Shown here one piece after another: positions 38,658 to 47,712 of a stretch of 64,000 bases of DNA (its first letter is position 1; the number at the start of each line of letters is the position of its first letter). The position numbers were made by a program, and so were the translations under genes. The stretch comes from Ghiorsea sp. (GTDB lineage: Bacteria > Pseudomonadota > Zetaproteobacteria > Mariprofundales > Mariprofundaceae): positions 1 through 64,000 of the forward strand of contig JAUZSH010000029.1 in the NCBI GenBank assembly GCA_030949605.1, given 5' to 3'. The notes below the pieces were generated by a model that searched no databases, had not been told where the DNA came from, and saw only the letters and a program-made list of their open reading frames with translations.

Positions 38658-38827
38658 CTTAGCCCGCATTATTCATAAATCGTCGTGATGGTTGCGTAGA
38701 ACCTTTGTTTGCAACGAATTTTAAAGAAATCGCTCGTAGCCGCGCTTACTAACGATTGATGAGAGATTTGTTGCGAATAAAGGGGCAAGCAAGGGCGCGG
38801 CTGTATTTGTGAATAATGCGGGTTAGG
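38658..38827. mobile_element. Type-C inverted-repeat element (170 bp)
   Basis: The left end CTTAGCCCGCATTATTCATAAAT (23 bp including this core) pairs with the right end at 38805-38827 in 20 of 23 positions; the mismatches are transition-type. The interior has no gene. It lies 45 bp after the folD stop, so it may serve as transcript end. Target duplication not evident. Confidence 0.6.
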
Positions 38828-38871
38828 TCATTGCGCAGCGTCCTTTTTTTGTACCCACCAAGCTTAAAAAA

Positions 38872-39735
38872 TTAAGTCACTACCCCAACGTGTTTTTTAA
38901 AGGCGGTGACCGTATTGCCTAACAACATGGTAATGGTCATAGGGCCAACACCACCAGGCACAGGTGTAATCCAGCCTGCACGTTTGGATGCTGAGTCAAA
39001 ATCAACATCACCCGTCAGCGAACCATCTTCTAAACGGTGAATACCCACATCAATGACAATCGCACCTTGTTTAATCCATTCACCTTGAATCAAGCCTTGT
39101 TTACCCGCCGCCGCAACCACAATATCTGCACGTTCAACGTGTGATTTTAGGTTGTTGGTAAACCTATGCGCCACAGTCACGGTTGCCCCTGCAAGCAACA
39201 GCTCCAAAGCCATCGGCCGACCTACATTGTTGGATGCACCAACCACTACGGCTTCTTTACCGTGTAATTTTATGCCTGTAGATTCAATCAACTTCAAGCA
39301 GCCATATGGTGTGCAAGAACGCAACTCTGGCTGACGCGCTGCCAAACAGCCGATGTTATACGGGTGAAACCCATCCACATCTTTATCCACTGCAATCGCA
39401 TTCAAAATACGCTTTTCGCTGATATGCTCTGGCACAGGAAATTGTACCAAAATACCATCAACCAAAGGATTTTGATTTAATTCAGCAACCAAACCCAGAA
39501 TATGCTCCTGCGTTGTCTCCGCAGGCAACGCATACGAAAATGATTTGATGCCCACTTGTTCACAGGCGATTTTTTTGTTTTTAACATACACATGTGATGC
39601 AGGGTCATTCCCCACGATCACGACGGCAAGCCCTGGCGCTCTACCGTACTTCTGCGCCAAGCTGATAATTTCTACTTGCATATCCACCTTAAGTTTGGCG
39701 GCCAAAGCTTTACCATCAATAATTTTAGCTGTCAT
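38872..39735 (-). CDS. folD: FolD, methylene-THF dehydrogenase/cyclohydrolase
   Basis: 287-residue bifunctional one-carbon enzyme (5,10-methylene-THF to 10-formyl-THF). Active-site segment [58 protein letters not shown] and [18 protein letters not shown] are intact. Its start overlaps the ilvH stop by one base, so an ilvB-ilvH-folD operon is likely. Confidence 0.97.
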   Translation of the reverse strand: MTAKIIDGKALAAKLKVDMQVEIISLAQKYGRAPGLAVVIVGNDPASHVYVKNKKIACEQVGIKSFSYALPAETTQEHILGLVAELNQNPLVDGILVQFPVPEHISEKRILNAIAVDKDVDGFHPYNIGCLAARQPELRSCTPYGCLKLIESTGIKLHGKEAVVVGASNNVGRPMALELLLAGATVTVAHRFTNNLKSHVERADIVVAAAGKQGLIQGEWIKQGAIVIDVGIHRLEDGSLTGDVDFDSASKRAGWITPVPGGVGPMTITMLLGNTVTAFKKHVGVVT

Positions 39736-40217
39736 CAGGCTACAAACCCTTTGCTGCCACGGCGCATACCTACAGGGCCAGTGCGCGAAGCTTCAATGAT
39801 ATATTCTGCATCAATACTGGCTAAGAAAGCATCCACTTCTTCAGGCGAACCTGTAAGTTCAGCAATAAAATAACTGCCTGCTTCATGGTCAATGATTTTA
39901 GCACCTGCAGCTTCTGCATTTTTGCGTAAATCATTGGCATCAATCACTTTCAACATCAACAAGCCACGTTCAAGGTGAACCATGTGCGAAATATCTTCGG
40001 TTTTAATCACAGGAATAAGTTTATTGAGCTGTTTCTTGATTTGCTCGACAGTTTTTTCATCACCAATCGTCACTAAGGTTAAGCGACTCACTGTTTCATC
40101 CAAGGTTGGTGCAACATTTAGCGTTTCGATGTTGTAACCACGCGCAGAAAACAAGCCTGCAATACGTGTCAAAACACCAAACTCATTTTCAACTAAAATT
40201 GTAATTGTATGTCTCAT
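39735..40217 (-). CDS. ilvH: Acetolactate synthase small (regulatory) subunit
   Basis: 160-residue IlvH: N-terminal ACT domain ([35 protein letters not shown]) that binds valine, and the C-terminal domain ([18 protein letters not shown]) that activates the catalytic subunit. Located 33 bp after ilvB, as usual. Confidence 0.96.
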   Translation of the reverse strand: MRHTITILVENEFGVLTRIAGLFSARGYNIETLNVAPTLDETVSRLTLVTIGDEKTVEQIKKQLNKLIPVIKTEDISHMVHLERGLLMLKVIDANDLRKNAEAAGAKIIDHEAGSYFIAELTGSPEEVDAFLASIDAEYIIEASRTGPVGMRRGSKGFVA

Positions 40218-40250
40218 TTCATTTACCCACGAAAATCAGGATTTTGTTTA

Positions 40251-41951
40251 TCATGACAACACCATCTCATTCAATGCAGCACCTGCTGGCACCATCGGGA
40301 ATACATTTTCTTCTTTTGCCACCGCAATATCAATAAACACAAAACTCTCTTGGTTACCAAATGCAACGTCCAAGGCTTTGTCCAACTCGTCCAAAGTGTT
40401 CACCGTGATACCAACGCCACCATAGGCTTCTGCCAATTTGGCAAAGTCGGGCAATGAATCAAAATAGGAGTGTGAAAAGCGCGATTCATGGAACATTTCT
40501 TGCCACTGACGCACCATACCCATGTAGGCATTATTTAATAATACGACCACGATTTTCTGGCGGTATTGATAAGCCGTTGCCAACTCTTGGATACACATTT
40601 GAATAGATGCATCACCTGTAAACACCACAATCGGTTCATCAGGAAAAGCCATCGCAGCACCCACGGCTGCAGGAAGACCATAACCCATCGTACCAAGTCC
40701 GCCCGAAGTTAGGAATTTATGCGGCTCTTTAAAGCCATAATGTTGCGCTGCCCACATTTGATGTTGTCCCACATCGGTGGTGACAATGGCATTGCCCTTG
40801 GTAATGTCATGCACTTTATGAATCACCGTTTGTGGTTTAATCGGCCCTTCGTCACTCTGCTCAAAACCCAATGAATCTTTGGCACGCCATTCATCAATTT
40901 GTTGCCACCACAATTTCAAGGCTTCCAAATCAGGCACACCACCTTGATGACTTAACTCATCCAAAAGCTGCTGCAATACAATGCCTACATCACCCACAAT
41001 CGGTAAATCAGCATCTACATTTTTAGAGATCGATGTTGGGTCAACATCAATATGGATAATCTTAGCATCGGGGGCAAAGGCATTCAGACGACCTGTTACC
41101 CTGTCATCAAAACGCGCACCAATAGACACCAATAAGTCACAATGCGATACCGCCATATTGGCTTCATAGGTTCCGTGCATACCCAACATGCCGACAAAGT
41201 GTTTGTCATCATACGGAATGCCACCCAACCCCATCAAAGTATTGGTCACGGGTGCATGTAGCTGATGCGCCAAGGTTTTCAATAAAGCTGCCGAACCTTG
41301 CGCATTCATGATACCACCACCCGAATACAACATCGGGCGCTTGGCTGCGAGCATCGCTTTTATCGCTTTCTTAATTTGTCCTGCATGACCTGATGTGCGC
41401 GGCTGGTAGGAACGTATATTCACTTCTTCTGGCCACACAAACTCACATTTGGCAAAACCCAAGTCTTTAGGAATATCAACAACAACCGAACCTGGGCGAC
41501 CTGTAGTTGCAATATGAAAGGCTTGGCGAATGGTCAATGCCAAATCTTCAACATTTTTCACCAAGAAGTTGTGTTTGGTGGCGGAGCGGGTGATGCCAAT
41601 AATATCCGCTTCTTGAAACGCATCCGTACCAATCATGGCAAGCGGAACCTGCCCTGTGAAACAAACATTGGGAATTGAATCGGCATTGGAATCGGCTAAA
41701 CCTGTGATGGCATTGGTTGCACCAGGCCCTGAAGTTACAAGGGAAACACCACATTTGCCTGACACTCGTGCATAACCATTGGCAGCATGAAGTGCTGCTT
41801 GCTCATGGCGCACCAAGATATGTTTGAAGTGACTTTGCTGAAAAATAGCATCATAAATCGGCAGCACTGCACCACCGGGATAACCAAAAATGACTTCCAC
41901 GCCTTCACGTTTCAAACATTCTACAAAAATTTCAGCGCCAGTCATTTGCAT
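40251..41951 (-). CDS. ilvB: Acetolactate synthase large subunit
   Basis: 566-residue ThDP/FAD enzyme for the first common step of branched-chain amino acid synthesis. GAEIFVECLKREGVEVIFGYPGGAVLP, catalytic Glu in VRHEQAALHAANGYAR, and the ThDP site GDASIQMCIQELATAYQYRQ are present. The start is ATG 41951 or ATG 41945, with no strong RBS. I see no leader-peptide attenuator upstream. Confidence 0.95.
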   Translation of the reverse strand: MQMTGAEIFVECLKREGVEVIFGYPGGAVLPIYDAIFQQSHFKHILVRHEQAALHAANGYARVSGKCGVSLVTSGPGATNAITGLADSNADSIPNVCFTGQVPLAMIGTDAFQEADIIGITRSATKHNFLVKNVEDLALTIRQAFHIATTGRPGSVVVDIPKDLGFAKCEFVWPEEVNIRSYQPRTSGHAGQIKKAIKAMLAAKRPMLYSGGGIMNAQGSAALLKTLAHQLHAPVTNTLMGLGGIPYDDKHFVGMLGMHGTYEANMAVSHCDLLVSIGARFDDRVTGRLNAFAPDAKIIHIDVDPTSISKNVDADLPIVGDVGIVLQQLLDELSHQGGVPDLEALKLWWQQIDEWRAKDSLGFEQSDEGPIKPQTVIHKVHDITKGNAIVTTDVGQHQMWAAQHYGFKEPHKFLTSGGLGTMGYGLPAAVGAAMAFPDEPIVVFTGDASIQMCIQELATAYQYRQKIVVVLLNNAYMGMVRQWQEMFHESRFSHSYFDSLPDFAKLAEAYGGVGITVNTLDELDKALDVAFGNQESFVFIDIAVAKEENVFPMVPAGAALNEMVLS

Positions 41952-42184
41952 GAGAAATCACCCTAAACCTAGTAATATCAAAGAGCGGCAAGCTAAAACT
42001 CTGCGTACCCCTGTCAATGCCTGTAAAACAAAGACTTTGGGGCAACTTCAGGATTTCCTCAATCGATTCCAACGTCGCACTGACAAGGTGAATGAGTGGT
42101 AATATAGTGAATCATGAATTGACTTGCCGTCATGCCCAAGTTCTTTTATCGGGCATACACCCAAGCTTATATAGAGCTTACTCA

Positions 42185-42338
42185 CTGATGTTACGCAGTC
42201 GGGCTAAAATTCGTCATTCCCGCGTAGGCAGAAATCCACCTTTACACATACATTATTTTTACGCATTCCCATGCTCCTGCGTGGGAATGAGGGAGTAAAT
42301 TAACAGGCTCTCATTGGAAGTGAGGTGCGGAATGTCGG
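42185..42338. repeat. Type-A end fragment and short repeat in the ilvB upstream gap
   Basis: Within the gene-free interval 41952-42490: CTGATGTTACGCA plus about 40 bp of the short type-A form (from 42185) with degenerate ATTCCC/GGGAAT repeats but no matching right end, then a GTGCGGAATGTCGG repeat at 42325-42338. A 50-codon frame at 41951-42102 (plus) is discussed among rejected items. Confidence 0.65.
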
Positions 42339-42490
42339 TTATATAGCTAAATGACCGACCTAAAAAGTGCCCTGACTTTAAAGCGCCATATGAAGCATTT
42401 GAGGAAAACACAGGAGTTCGCATGAAATCAATATTGACGATTGCATTCACGACTTGAATTCAGGTCTTTTAAAATATGCGGGGCTAAAAA

Positions 42491-44050
42491 CTAACGTGCA
42501 TAGCTATTCCAACCTTGCAAGTAATATTCGAGCAACACAGGTCTGTCTAGCGTGTTCACGGCTTCATCATGGGCTGCCATGTCTTTAGAGAAGACAAACA
42601 AACTTGGCACATGATGTTGCTGCAAATATGTTGTGTCTACTTGCAATACAGGATGCGCAAGATCTAACGTTTGACTACCTGCTAACACAAAGCCCCAATC
42701 ACCAAATGATGGAATTAAAGCATGGTAAGGGTAGGTGTAATCAAAACCTGCTGCGGCAATGGTTTTTTGAATGCTCCAGAAGGCTTTTGGAGCAAAGTAA
42801 GGGCTGGTTGCTTGGGTGACAAACAGTCCGTCTTCAGACAAGTGATGGCGCAACAAACGGTAAAACTGCTTGCTGTATAATCTTGCCAGCTCCTGATTAT
42901 TAGGGTCAGGCAAGTCACTGATGATAAAATCAAACAATTTTTCATTTTGATTCAAATAGCTGAAAGCATCAGAAATAACCACTTTCACCTTAGAAGAACT
43001 TAAACTATGTTGATTAAGATCCGATACATACGGATTTTCTTTTGCCAACTTGATGATTTCTTTATCCAAATCGACCAGTACAATTTCTTCAATAAAAGGA
43101 TATTTCAATAATTCACGCACCGCCAAACCATCGCCCGCACCCAGTAACAACACCCTGCGCACAGGCTTAGCATGTAAAGACAGCGGCACATGCACCAATG
43201 ACTCGTGGTATCTGTATTCATCTAAAGAAGAGAATTGTAAATTACCATTTAAAAACAGTCGTATATCATCCCTATGTTTGGTCAGCACAATTCTCTGGTA
43301 ACGTGTTTGTTCGCTAAAAACAATCCTATCATCATACAAGCGACTGTCCCAAAAGCTTAAAAGTGAGGCTGAACATACCATCATCAACACCAATATGCCG
43401 CTCAACATCGTCGTCATCATTTTAAGCTTGGCAACACCCTGCTGCAATACATCAGAGAACATCCACAACATCACCACGCCAATCGACATATTGACCAAAC
43501 CAAAAAGCAATGATGATTGATACACACCGAAAAATGGTAACAATATAAAGGGGAAGGACACCGTAGCAATCAAAGCACCCAAATAATCAACAGAGAGGAT
43601 ATTGGCGATATTAAATTGGAGCTGTTTGTATTCTTCCATCAAGCGGGTAAGAAAAGGAATCTCTAAACCAATCAGGAAACCAATACTAAGCGTAAAAAAA
43701 ATGTAACATGGTACAAAAGCATTGCCTAAGGTGAAAGCAAAATACAACACGGGTATACTCATGCCGCCCAGCACACCCAACCACAGCTCTGCAATGATGA
43801 ATTTTCGCAGCAAGTCGCGCTCTATATATTTGGAAACAAAAGAACCCATGCCCATTGCCGCCATATACATACCAATGGTCAGTGAAAAGTATTTCACACT
43901 ATCACCCAGGAAATACGACACCGTGGTTGCAATCAGTAATTCATAAATAATGGAGCATAAACCAGCAATAAATGCAGCGTAAATGATAGTAAGGCTATGT
44001 TTTCTTGCCAATGGTGATTGAGGAAGTGTATCTATTGCCTGTTCAGACAT
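42491..44050 (-). CDS. Membrane-bound spermidine-synthase-like protein
   Basis: 519 residues: about seven TM helices in residues 18-230 (IIYAAFIAGLCSIIYELLIA through SASLLSFW), then a class I aminopropyltransferase domain: LLLGAGDGLAVRELLK, VLVDLDKEIIKLAKEN and FIISDLPDPNNQELARLYS. The usual GGGDG is GAGDG and the catalytic DSSDP-like loop is DLPDP. With SpeD upstream supplying decarboxylated AdoMet, it probably transfers aminopropyl groups at the membrane; the acceptor is unknown. Last gene of the PspA module; TATTG spacing to the next gene is nil (shared base at 44050). Confidence 0.88.
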   Translation of the reverse strand: MSEQAIDTLPQSPLARKHSLTIIYAAFIAGLCSIIYELLIATTVSYFLGDSVKYFSLTIGMYMAAMGMGSFVSKYIERDLLRKFIIAELWLGVLGGMSIPVLYFAFTLGNAFVPCYIFFTLSIGFLIGLEIPFLTRLMEEYKQLQFNIANILSVDYLGALIATVSFPFILLPFFGVYQSSLLFGLVNMSIGVVMLWMFSDVLQQGVAKLKMMTTMLSGILVLMMVCSASLLSFWDSRLYDDRIVFSEQTRYQRIVLTKHRDDIRLFLNGNLQFSSLDEYRYHESLVHVPLSLHAKPVRRVLLLGAGDGLAVRELLKYPFIEEIVLVDLDKEIIKLAKENPYVSDLNQHSLSSSKVKVVISDAFSYLNQNEKLFDFIISDLPDPNNQELARLYSKQFYRLLRHHLSEDGLFVTQATSPYFAPKAFWSIQKTIAAAGFDYTYPYHALIPSFGDWGFVLAGSQTLDLAHPVLQVDTTYLQQHHVPSLFVFSKDMAAHDEAVNTLDRPVLLEYYLQGWNSYAR

Positions 44051-44289
44051 TATTTACCACTGCCTGGACCACCTCCACGCACCCCAGAACCATTCACGCT
44101 ACCACGCCTCACTTCTCTATCACGATAAATAGTCGTGCCTCCTCCCCCCCAATAGAAAAAAGATGGACCACTGCTGTATCCACCATGCCCAACATAGCCA
44201 TAACCATTGGCAGCAGGCAACATCAGGGAAAAATAGGATATGCCACATACAGCAGCAACAATAACAATGGTTTTTTTTGTCTTAGTCAT
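44050..44289 (-). CDS. Small Gly/Tyr-rich single-span protein
   Basis: 79 residues: Lys-rich start, one hydrophobic stretch (TIVIVAAVCGISYFSLMLPAA, membrane anchor or signal peptide), then a Gly-rich tail (YGYVGHGGYSSGP, WGGGGTTIY, GVRGGGPGSGK). Unrecognised. It overlaps both neighbours (8 bp with the 209-residue gene, 1 bp with the synthase gene), so it is translated as part of the module despite its low complexity. Confidence 0.65.
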   Translation of the reverse strand: MTKTKKTIVIVAAVCGISYFSLMLPAANGYGYVGHGGYSSGPSFFYWGGGGTTIYRDREVRRGSVNGSGVRGGGPGSGK

Positions 44290-44911
44290 TAAACCTATCT
44301 CCCATGCCTTTCAATACTGTACGCATGGTGCGGTTTTGGATTTCATTGCATACAATACCAATCAACAGGAAAATAATACCCAGCCATATATGCGGTAGAC
44401 TACTGCCCATCTTTTTCGTCACTGTAACGGCAATAATATCGGGTTGGTTGTTACTTTCAGCTTGGAGCTGGATATAATACTCGCCCGCTTTAGGGAAATT
44501 TACCTTAATTTCAAAGGCATCATCCTTTTCACTCCAGCTATAGCCTTCATAGTCAACACCACTTTCTTTCCACAGGTCTTTACCAAAGGAAAACAAATAC
44601 TGTTTATTTTTATCCAAAACCTTACCTTCTATAAACGTCCATGATTGCATAGACATTTGCACTGCTTTCACACGCACTTGATAAGTTGCACCATTGCTTT
44701 TGATATGAATCGGGCCAGTTAATGCAGTATTATTGTCCTGTCCTTTGTAAATATCAGGGCTATCTATTGTTTCTGTTTCAAAGCTATAAATCCATGCGGT
44801 GAGAAAACTCAGCATACTAAACATGACAAAAACCGAGGCAACTTTCCCCCAGTCAATGGCATCAGGATCTGTGGCGGGAGCAGGTTTTTCATAACGCTTA
44901 CTAAATACCAC
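44282..44911 (-). CDS. Two-TM protein with extracytoplasmic beta domain
   Basis: 209 residues: TM at about 26-44 (VASVFVMFSMLSFLTAWIY), a mainly beta ectodomain of about 120 residues (GPIHIKSNGATYQVRVKAVQ, FEIKVNFPKAGEYYIQLQAE, carbohydrate-/Ig-like pattern), and a second TM near 178-195 (HIWLGIIFLLIGIVCNEI) with a short cytosolic tail. Start GTG 44911 shares a base with the TAG of the DUF350 gene. No family name recognised; it is likely the periplasmic sensing or scaffold piece of the module. Confidence 0.75.
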   Translation of the reverse strand: MVFSKRYEKPAPATDPDAIDWGKVASVFVMFSMLSFLTAWIYSFETETIDSPDIYKGQDNNTALTGPIHIKSNGATYQVRVKAVQMSMQSWTFIEGKVLDKNKQYLFSFGKDLWKESGVDYEGYSWSEKDDAFEIKVNFPKAGEYYIQLQAESNNQPDIIAVTVTKKMGSSLPHIWLGIIFLLIGIVCNEIQNRTMRTVLKGMGDRFND

Positions 44912-45762
44912 TACAAAACACTCCTTAAAACAATAGCAAAACTAATGGCCACCGTTGCTTCAAGAAAACCAGCCCCTAAATTTTTATCCCGTATAATTTC
45001 TTCGCTTAAGTCTGCCCCAGGAATAACCAGCTTATCCATCATCAACCGCACCAAGGGCAAAAAGACAAATGCCATCACATTCACCAAGGCAAGATGTGTC
45101 AAATTGACTTGCCAACTTACAAAGTCTCCAGCTACACCATTAGAAACAATCACCCCTAAGGCAATCAAAGTTCCGCCTAGTGCTGTGCCCGCTGCTACAT
45201 TGCCATTTCCAATGGCTTCTTGTATCGAATATGGTGTAATAAAATCATAAATATAGCTGAACAAAAACAGCGAAAGTTGACCCAAAATAAAAAATACTAC
45301 CGCCGTTGCAACGCCGCCACCTGTGCCCATCACAGCACCCGCCGCAATCATTCCAGTGGCAACATATGTACCAAACTGCACTGCCCCTACTGCTACATTT
45401 TGATCTTGGGTAAGCTTTTCTACATTACAAAAGGTTCTTAGAATAAGTTTATCATTGACAAACCTTGATAGATTCAAAAAAACCAAACCCAGTATGGAAT
45501 AACCACCCACCTGCATCAAATCGTTGATCAGCCCTTGTGACGGACCTGTCAGCGCACCAACAAATATCGCCACAGTCGCAAAATAGTAGCCGCACATAAT
45601 CAAAGCAATGGCCAAGTTATCTTTCTCTGTCAGCTCGTCATGAATACGATACGGTGTTAAAAAATCTTTGAACCACTTGGCTAAAAAGAACAACACCACA
45701 TACATGATAACAAATGCTGATGTGTTGATGAAATCTTGGAATATACCATCTATGATGCTCAT
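44911..45762 (-). CDS. DUF350 family membrane protein
   Basis: 283-residue protein of about eight TM helices arranged as two DUF350 repeats: FLTPYRIHDELTEKDNLAIALIMCGYYFA and FITPYSIQEAIGNGNVAAGTALGGTL start equivalent segments, with EEIIRDKNLGAGFLEATVAIS near the end. DUF350 proteins recur next to PspA-type and spermidine-synthase-like genes; the molecular function is unknown. AAAAGGAGTAAGC precedes ATG 45762. Confidence 0.88.
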   Translation of the reverse strand: MSIIDGIFQDFINTSAFVIMYVVLFFLAKWFKDFLTPYRIHDELTEKDNLAIALIMCGYYFATVAIFVGALTGPSQGLINDLMQVGGYSILGLVFLNLSRFVNDKLILRTFCNVEKLTQDQNVAVGAVQFGTYVATGMIAAGAVMGTGGGVATAVVFFILGQLSLFLFSYIYDFITPYSIQEAIGNGNVAAGTALGGTLIALGVIVSNGVAGDFVSWQVNLTHLALVNVMAFVFLPLVRLMMDKLVIPGADLSEEIIRDKNLGAGFLEATVAISFAIVLRSVL

Positions 45763-45773
45763 GCTTACTCCTT

Positions 45774-46073
45774 TTACTCGGTCATCAACTCAAGCATGAT
45801 GCGTTTGCGAATGTCCAGTGTCGCAGTGGCATCAAGACCATATTTTTTTCCCAGTATGGCATAATCTTCCACCGATAAAGACACCGTTAAACGCGGTCTT
45901 TTCGGTGGAGAAAATGAAAGCCCAATCATTTTACGAATTTGACTCGATGGTGTTAGCCCAGATTGGGCTGCCAAGCTATGAATATGGCGTGCTGTTGCTT
46001 GCTCAAATTCAAAGGCAACTTGCGTTGCTTTGGCTGCCTTGGTTGGCTTTTTCCATTTATCAGTCTCAGCCAT
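45774..46073 (-). CDS. Small protein with two ribbon-helix-helix-like halves
   Basis: 99 residues. Two similar beta-helix-helix units follow each other: TQVAFEFEQATARHIHSLAA then SGLTPSSQIRKMIGL, and LTVSLSVEDYAILGKKYGL then DATATLDIRKRIMLEL. That is the pattern of two CopG/MetJ-type monomers in one chain, which would form the RHH dimer fold intramolecularly. N-terminus Lys-rich. It lies 6 bp after the DUF4178-like gene. It could bind DNA as the module's own regulator; this is inferred from pattern only. Confidence 0.7.
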   Translation of the reverse strand: MAETDKWKKPTKAAKATQVAFEFEQATARHIHSLAAQSGLTPSSQIRKMIGLSFSPPKRPRLTVSLSVEDYAILGKKYGLDATATLDIRKRIMLELMTE

Positions 46074-46079
46074 GATGCT

Positions 46080-46730
46080 TTAAGTGTCGCTTACCTGAGC
46101 TGGCCACATTTCATCAATGTCGTCAATATCATGGTACACAGTCACACTAAGTTCGATTTCACCCGTTTCATAAATCTCTATTTCTAAAGCATATTTATCA
46201 GATTTATCCACCAGCGTATGCGAAGTAAAACGCTCTTGGCGACGGCCTTCTTCAGCAGAAAGCGTGCGCATATCACCTTTGACAAATGAACCTTTTACAT
46301 TGTCATCAGTTTCTCTGTATTTCTTGGTTAACCACTGCTCAAGCCCTTCAGGTTGGGAGGCAACCTTCACCTTGGTTCCCGTGCCACGCTGCATCACCGC
46401 ATCAAGATCTTCTTGGCTGATGACTTCTCTAATTTGAGCTTTTTTTACTTTTTTACTCAAAGCAAGATATTCTTCACCATCTTCCTCTTCAACCATAAGG
46501 TAAACAATGTTACCTGAGCGATCTTTCAGCACCAACTCAGGATAATCCAAGCCGCCGTACACATAAGTATTGATTTGCGCAACTTCAAACTGCTGCGCAC
46601 TCAAGTCATGTTGCTTCAAGTATGAAAACTTGATGATATCACCCACCAGCAAGTCGCGCGGGTGACGCAAACGGCGCTCAACCTTTGCTTTGTCACCCCC
46701 ACCAAACAAACGAGAAAAGAAGCCGCTCAC
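46080..46730 (-). CDS. DUF4178-like protein
   Basis: 216-residue soluble, beta-rich protein: LLVGDIIKFSYLKQHDLSAQQFEVAQINTY and YPELVLKDRSGNIVYLMVEEEDGEEYLALS look like one copy of a DUF4178-type barrel, and the C-terminal half (FVKGDMRTLSAEEG, ALEIEIYETGEIELSVTVYHD) may be a second. No membrane segment. Its start abuts the pspA stop (1 bp gap). Family assignment from pattern memory. Confidence 0.75.
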   Translation of the reverse strand: MSGFFSRLFGGGDKAKVERRLRHPRDLLVGDIIKFSYLKQHDLSAQQFEVAQINTYVYGGLDYPELVLKDRSGNIVYLMVEEEDGEEYLALSKKVKKAQIREVISQEDLDAVMQRGTGTKVKVASQPEGLEQWLTKKYRETDDNVKGSFVKGDMRTLSAEEGRRQERFTSHTLVDKSDKYALEIEIYETGEIELSVTVYHDIDDIDEMWPAQVSDT

Positions 46731-46731
46731 C

Positions 46732-47427
46732 TTAACCTGCCTTCTTGGCTTTTAGCTTCGCCAGAATATCTTGCGCGCCACTATTGGTGCTACCAATACC
46801 TGCTGCTTGCAGCCTCGATTCAAGGTCATTACCAGCCAAGTCGCTTTTTAACTGGTCACCAGCTGCCAACCTGTCATCCAAATCTTGCTGACGTTGCTTG
46901 ATACGATCCAACGACTCTTTGGCAGTCAGCAACTTAGAGCTTCCTGAGGCATAGTTATCCGTGATCGCTGTGGTTGCTTTTTGCACGCTTTCGGTAGTCT
47001 TTACCATCACCAGTTGACGCTGCATATCTGCAATCGTTTTGGTGCTTTGTTTGATCATACCTTTCAAGCGTGTCACATGAGCAGCAAAGCTTTCTTGTGC
47101 CTTAGTTTGGATATCAAGCTCGCCCTGCAACTCCACCATTTTATTGGCAATATCCATCGCCAAGGCTTCATCACCTTTATCAAGGGCTTGTGCCGCAAAG
47201 TTTTCATGTTTTTGCACATCTGCAGTTAAACTTTCAACTTTACGCGCCGCTTGCATTTCTTGTGCCATCACTGCTGTTAAGTCACGCTTGGCTTTTTCGA
47301 TTTTACCCTCCGCATCTTTGATTTCTTGTTCAAAAATACGCACACCATTTTGATCGGCAATAGATTCACCCATCTCTCTAGCTCCACCTCGAATCGCTGT
47401 GAAAAGTTTTCTTAAAATAGACATCAT
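46732..47427 (-). CDS. pspA: PspA/IM30 family protein
   Basis: 231-residue, almost wholly helical coiled-coil protein that belongs to the ESCRT-III-related PspA/Vipp1 family and stabilises stressed inner membrane. SILRKLFTAIRGGAREMGESIADQNGVRIFEQEIKDAE at the start, long heptad-rich helices, and the ALDKGDEALAMDIANKM segment fit; the C-terminal part (ILAKLKAKKAG) is short. No PspF or PspBC genes are adjacent. AACAGGAGT precedes ATG 47427. The element at 47470-47630 lies immediately upstream and may disturb or supply its promoter. Confidence 0.93.
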   Translation of the reverse strand: MMSILRKLFTAIRGGAREMGESIADQNGVRIFEQEIKDAEGKIEKAKRDLTAVMAQEMQAARKVESLTADVQKHENFAAQALDKGDEALAMDIANKMVELQGELDIQTKAQESFAAHVTRLKGMIKQSTKTIADMQRQLVMVKTTESVQKATTAITDNYASGSSKLLTAKESLDRIKQRQQDLDDRLAAGDQLKSDLAGNDLESRLQAAGIGSTNSGAQDILAKLKAKKAG

Positions 47428-47469
47428 TTTACTCCTGTTGGTTACGTTTTATATATACGATAGCTTATT

Positions 47470-47630
47470 GAGCCACTTGCAAAACTCATGAGCGGCGATT
47501 GACCTCCCCATTCTGGCGCGTTTTTAGACTGGAATTTCGGTGTATGGAACCACCATGCCCCTCATTTCAGCCTAAAAATGCACTCAAAGTGGTATTGCCA
47601 CTCATCCACCCAGAGTTTTGCAAGTGGCTC
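47470..47630. mobile_element. Type-B MITE-like element (161 bp)
   Basis: Perfect 18 bp terminal inverted repeats, GAGCCACTTGCAAAACTC and its complement, flanked by the 4 bp direct repeat TATT (47466-47469 and 47631-47634). No coding capacity. It sits inside the PspA module, between the DUF2170 gene and pspA. Partial copies lie at 37607-37697 and 38578-38609. The transposase source is not in the window. Confidence 0.85.
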
Positions 47631-47712
47631 TATTTAGATTTAAATTTGGATGTATCCGTCTCCAAGGGGAATACACAGGAAACAGATACACCAAGACTGA
47701 TCTCAATAGCTA

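Noticed and set aside
38658-38827. Possible CRISPR-like or attachment-site structure downstream of folD
   Set aside because: There is only one inverted pair with no regularly spaced direct repeats, so it is an inverted-repeat element. No CRISPR array was seen anywhere in the window.
41951-42102. 50-codon plus-strand frame (MRNHPKPSNIKERQAK...TDKVNEW) next to the ilvB start
   Set aside because: No RBS, it overlaps the ilvB start region on the opposite strand, and the composition is not clearly coding. It could be a small gene remnant but I cannot support it.
41952-42490. Leader-peptide attenuator for ilvB
   Set aside because: No short Leu/Val/Ile-rich frame followed by alternative hairpins could be found on the minus strand; the interval is repeat debris.
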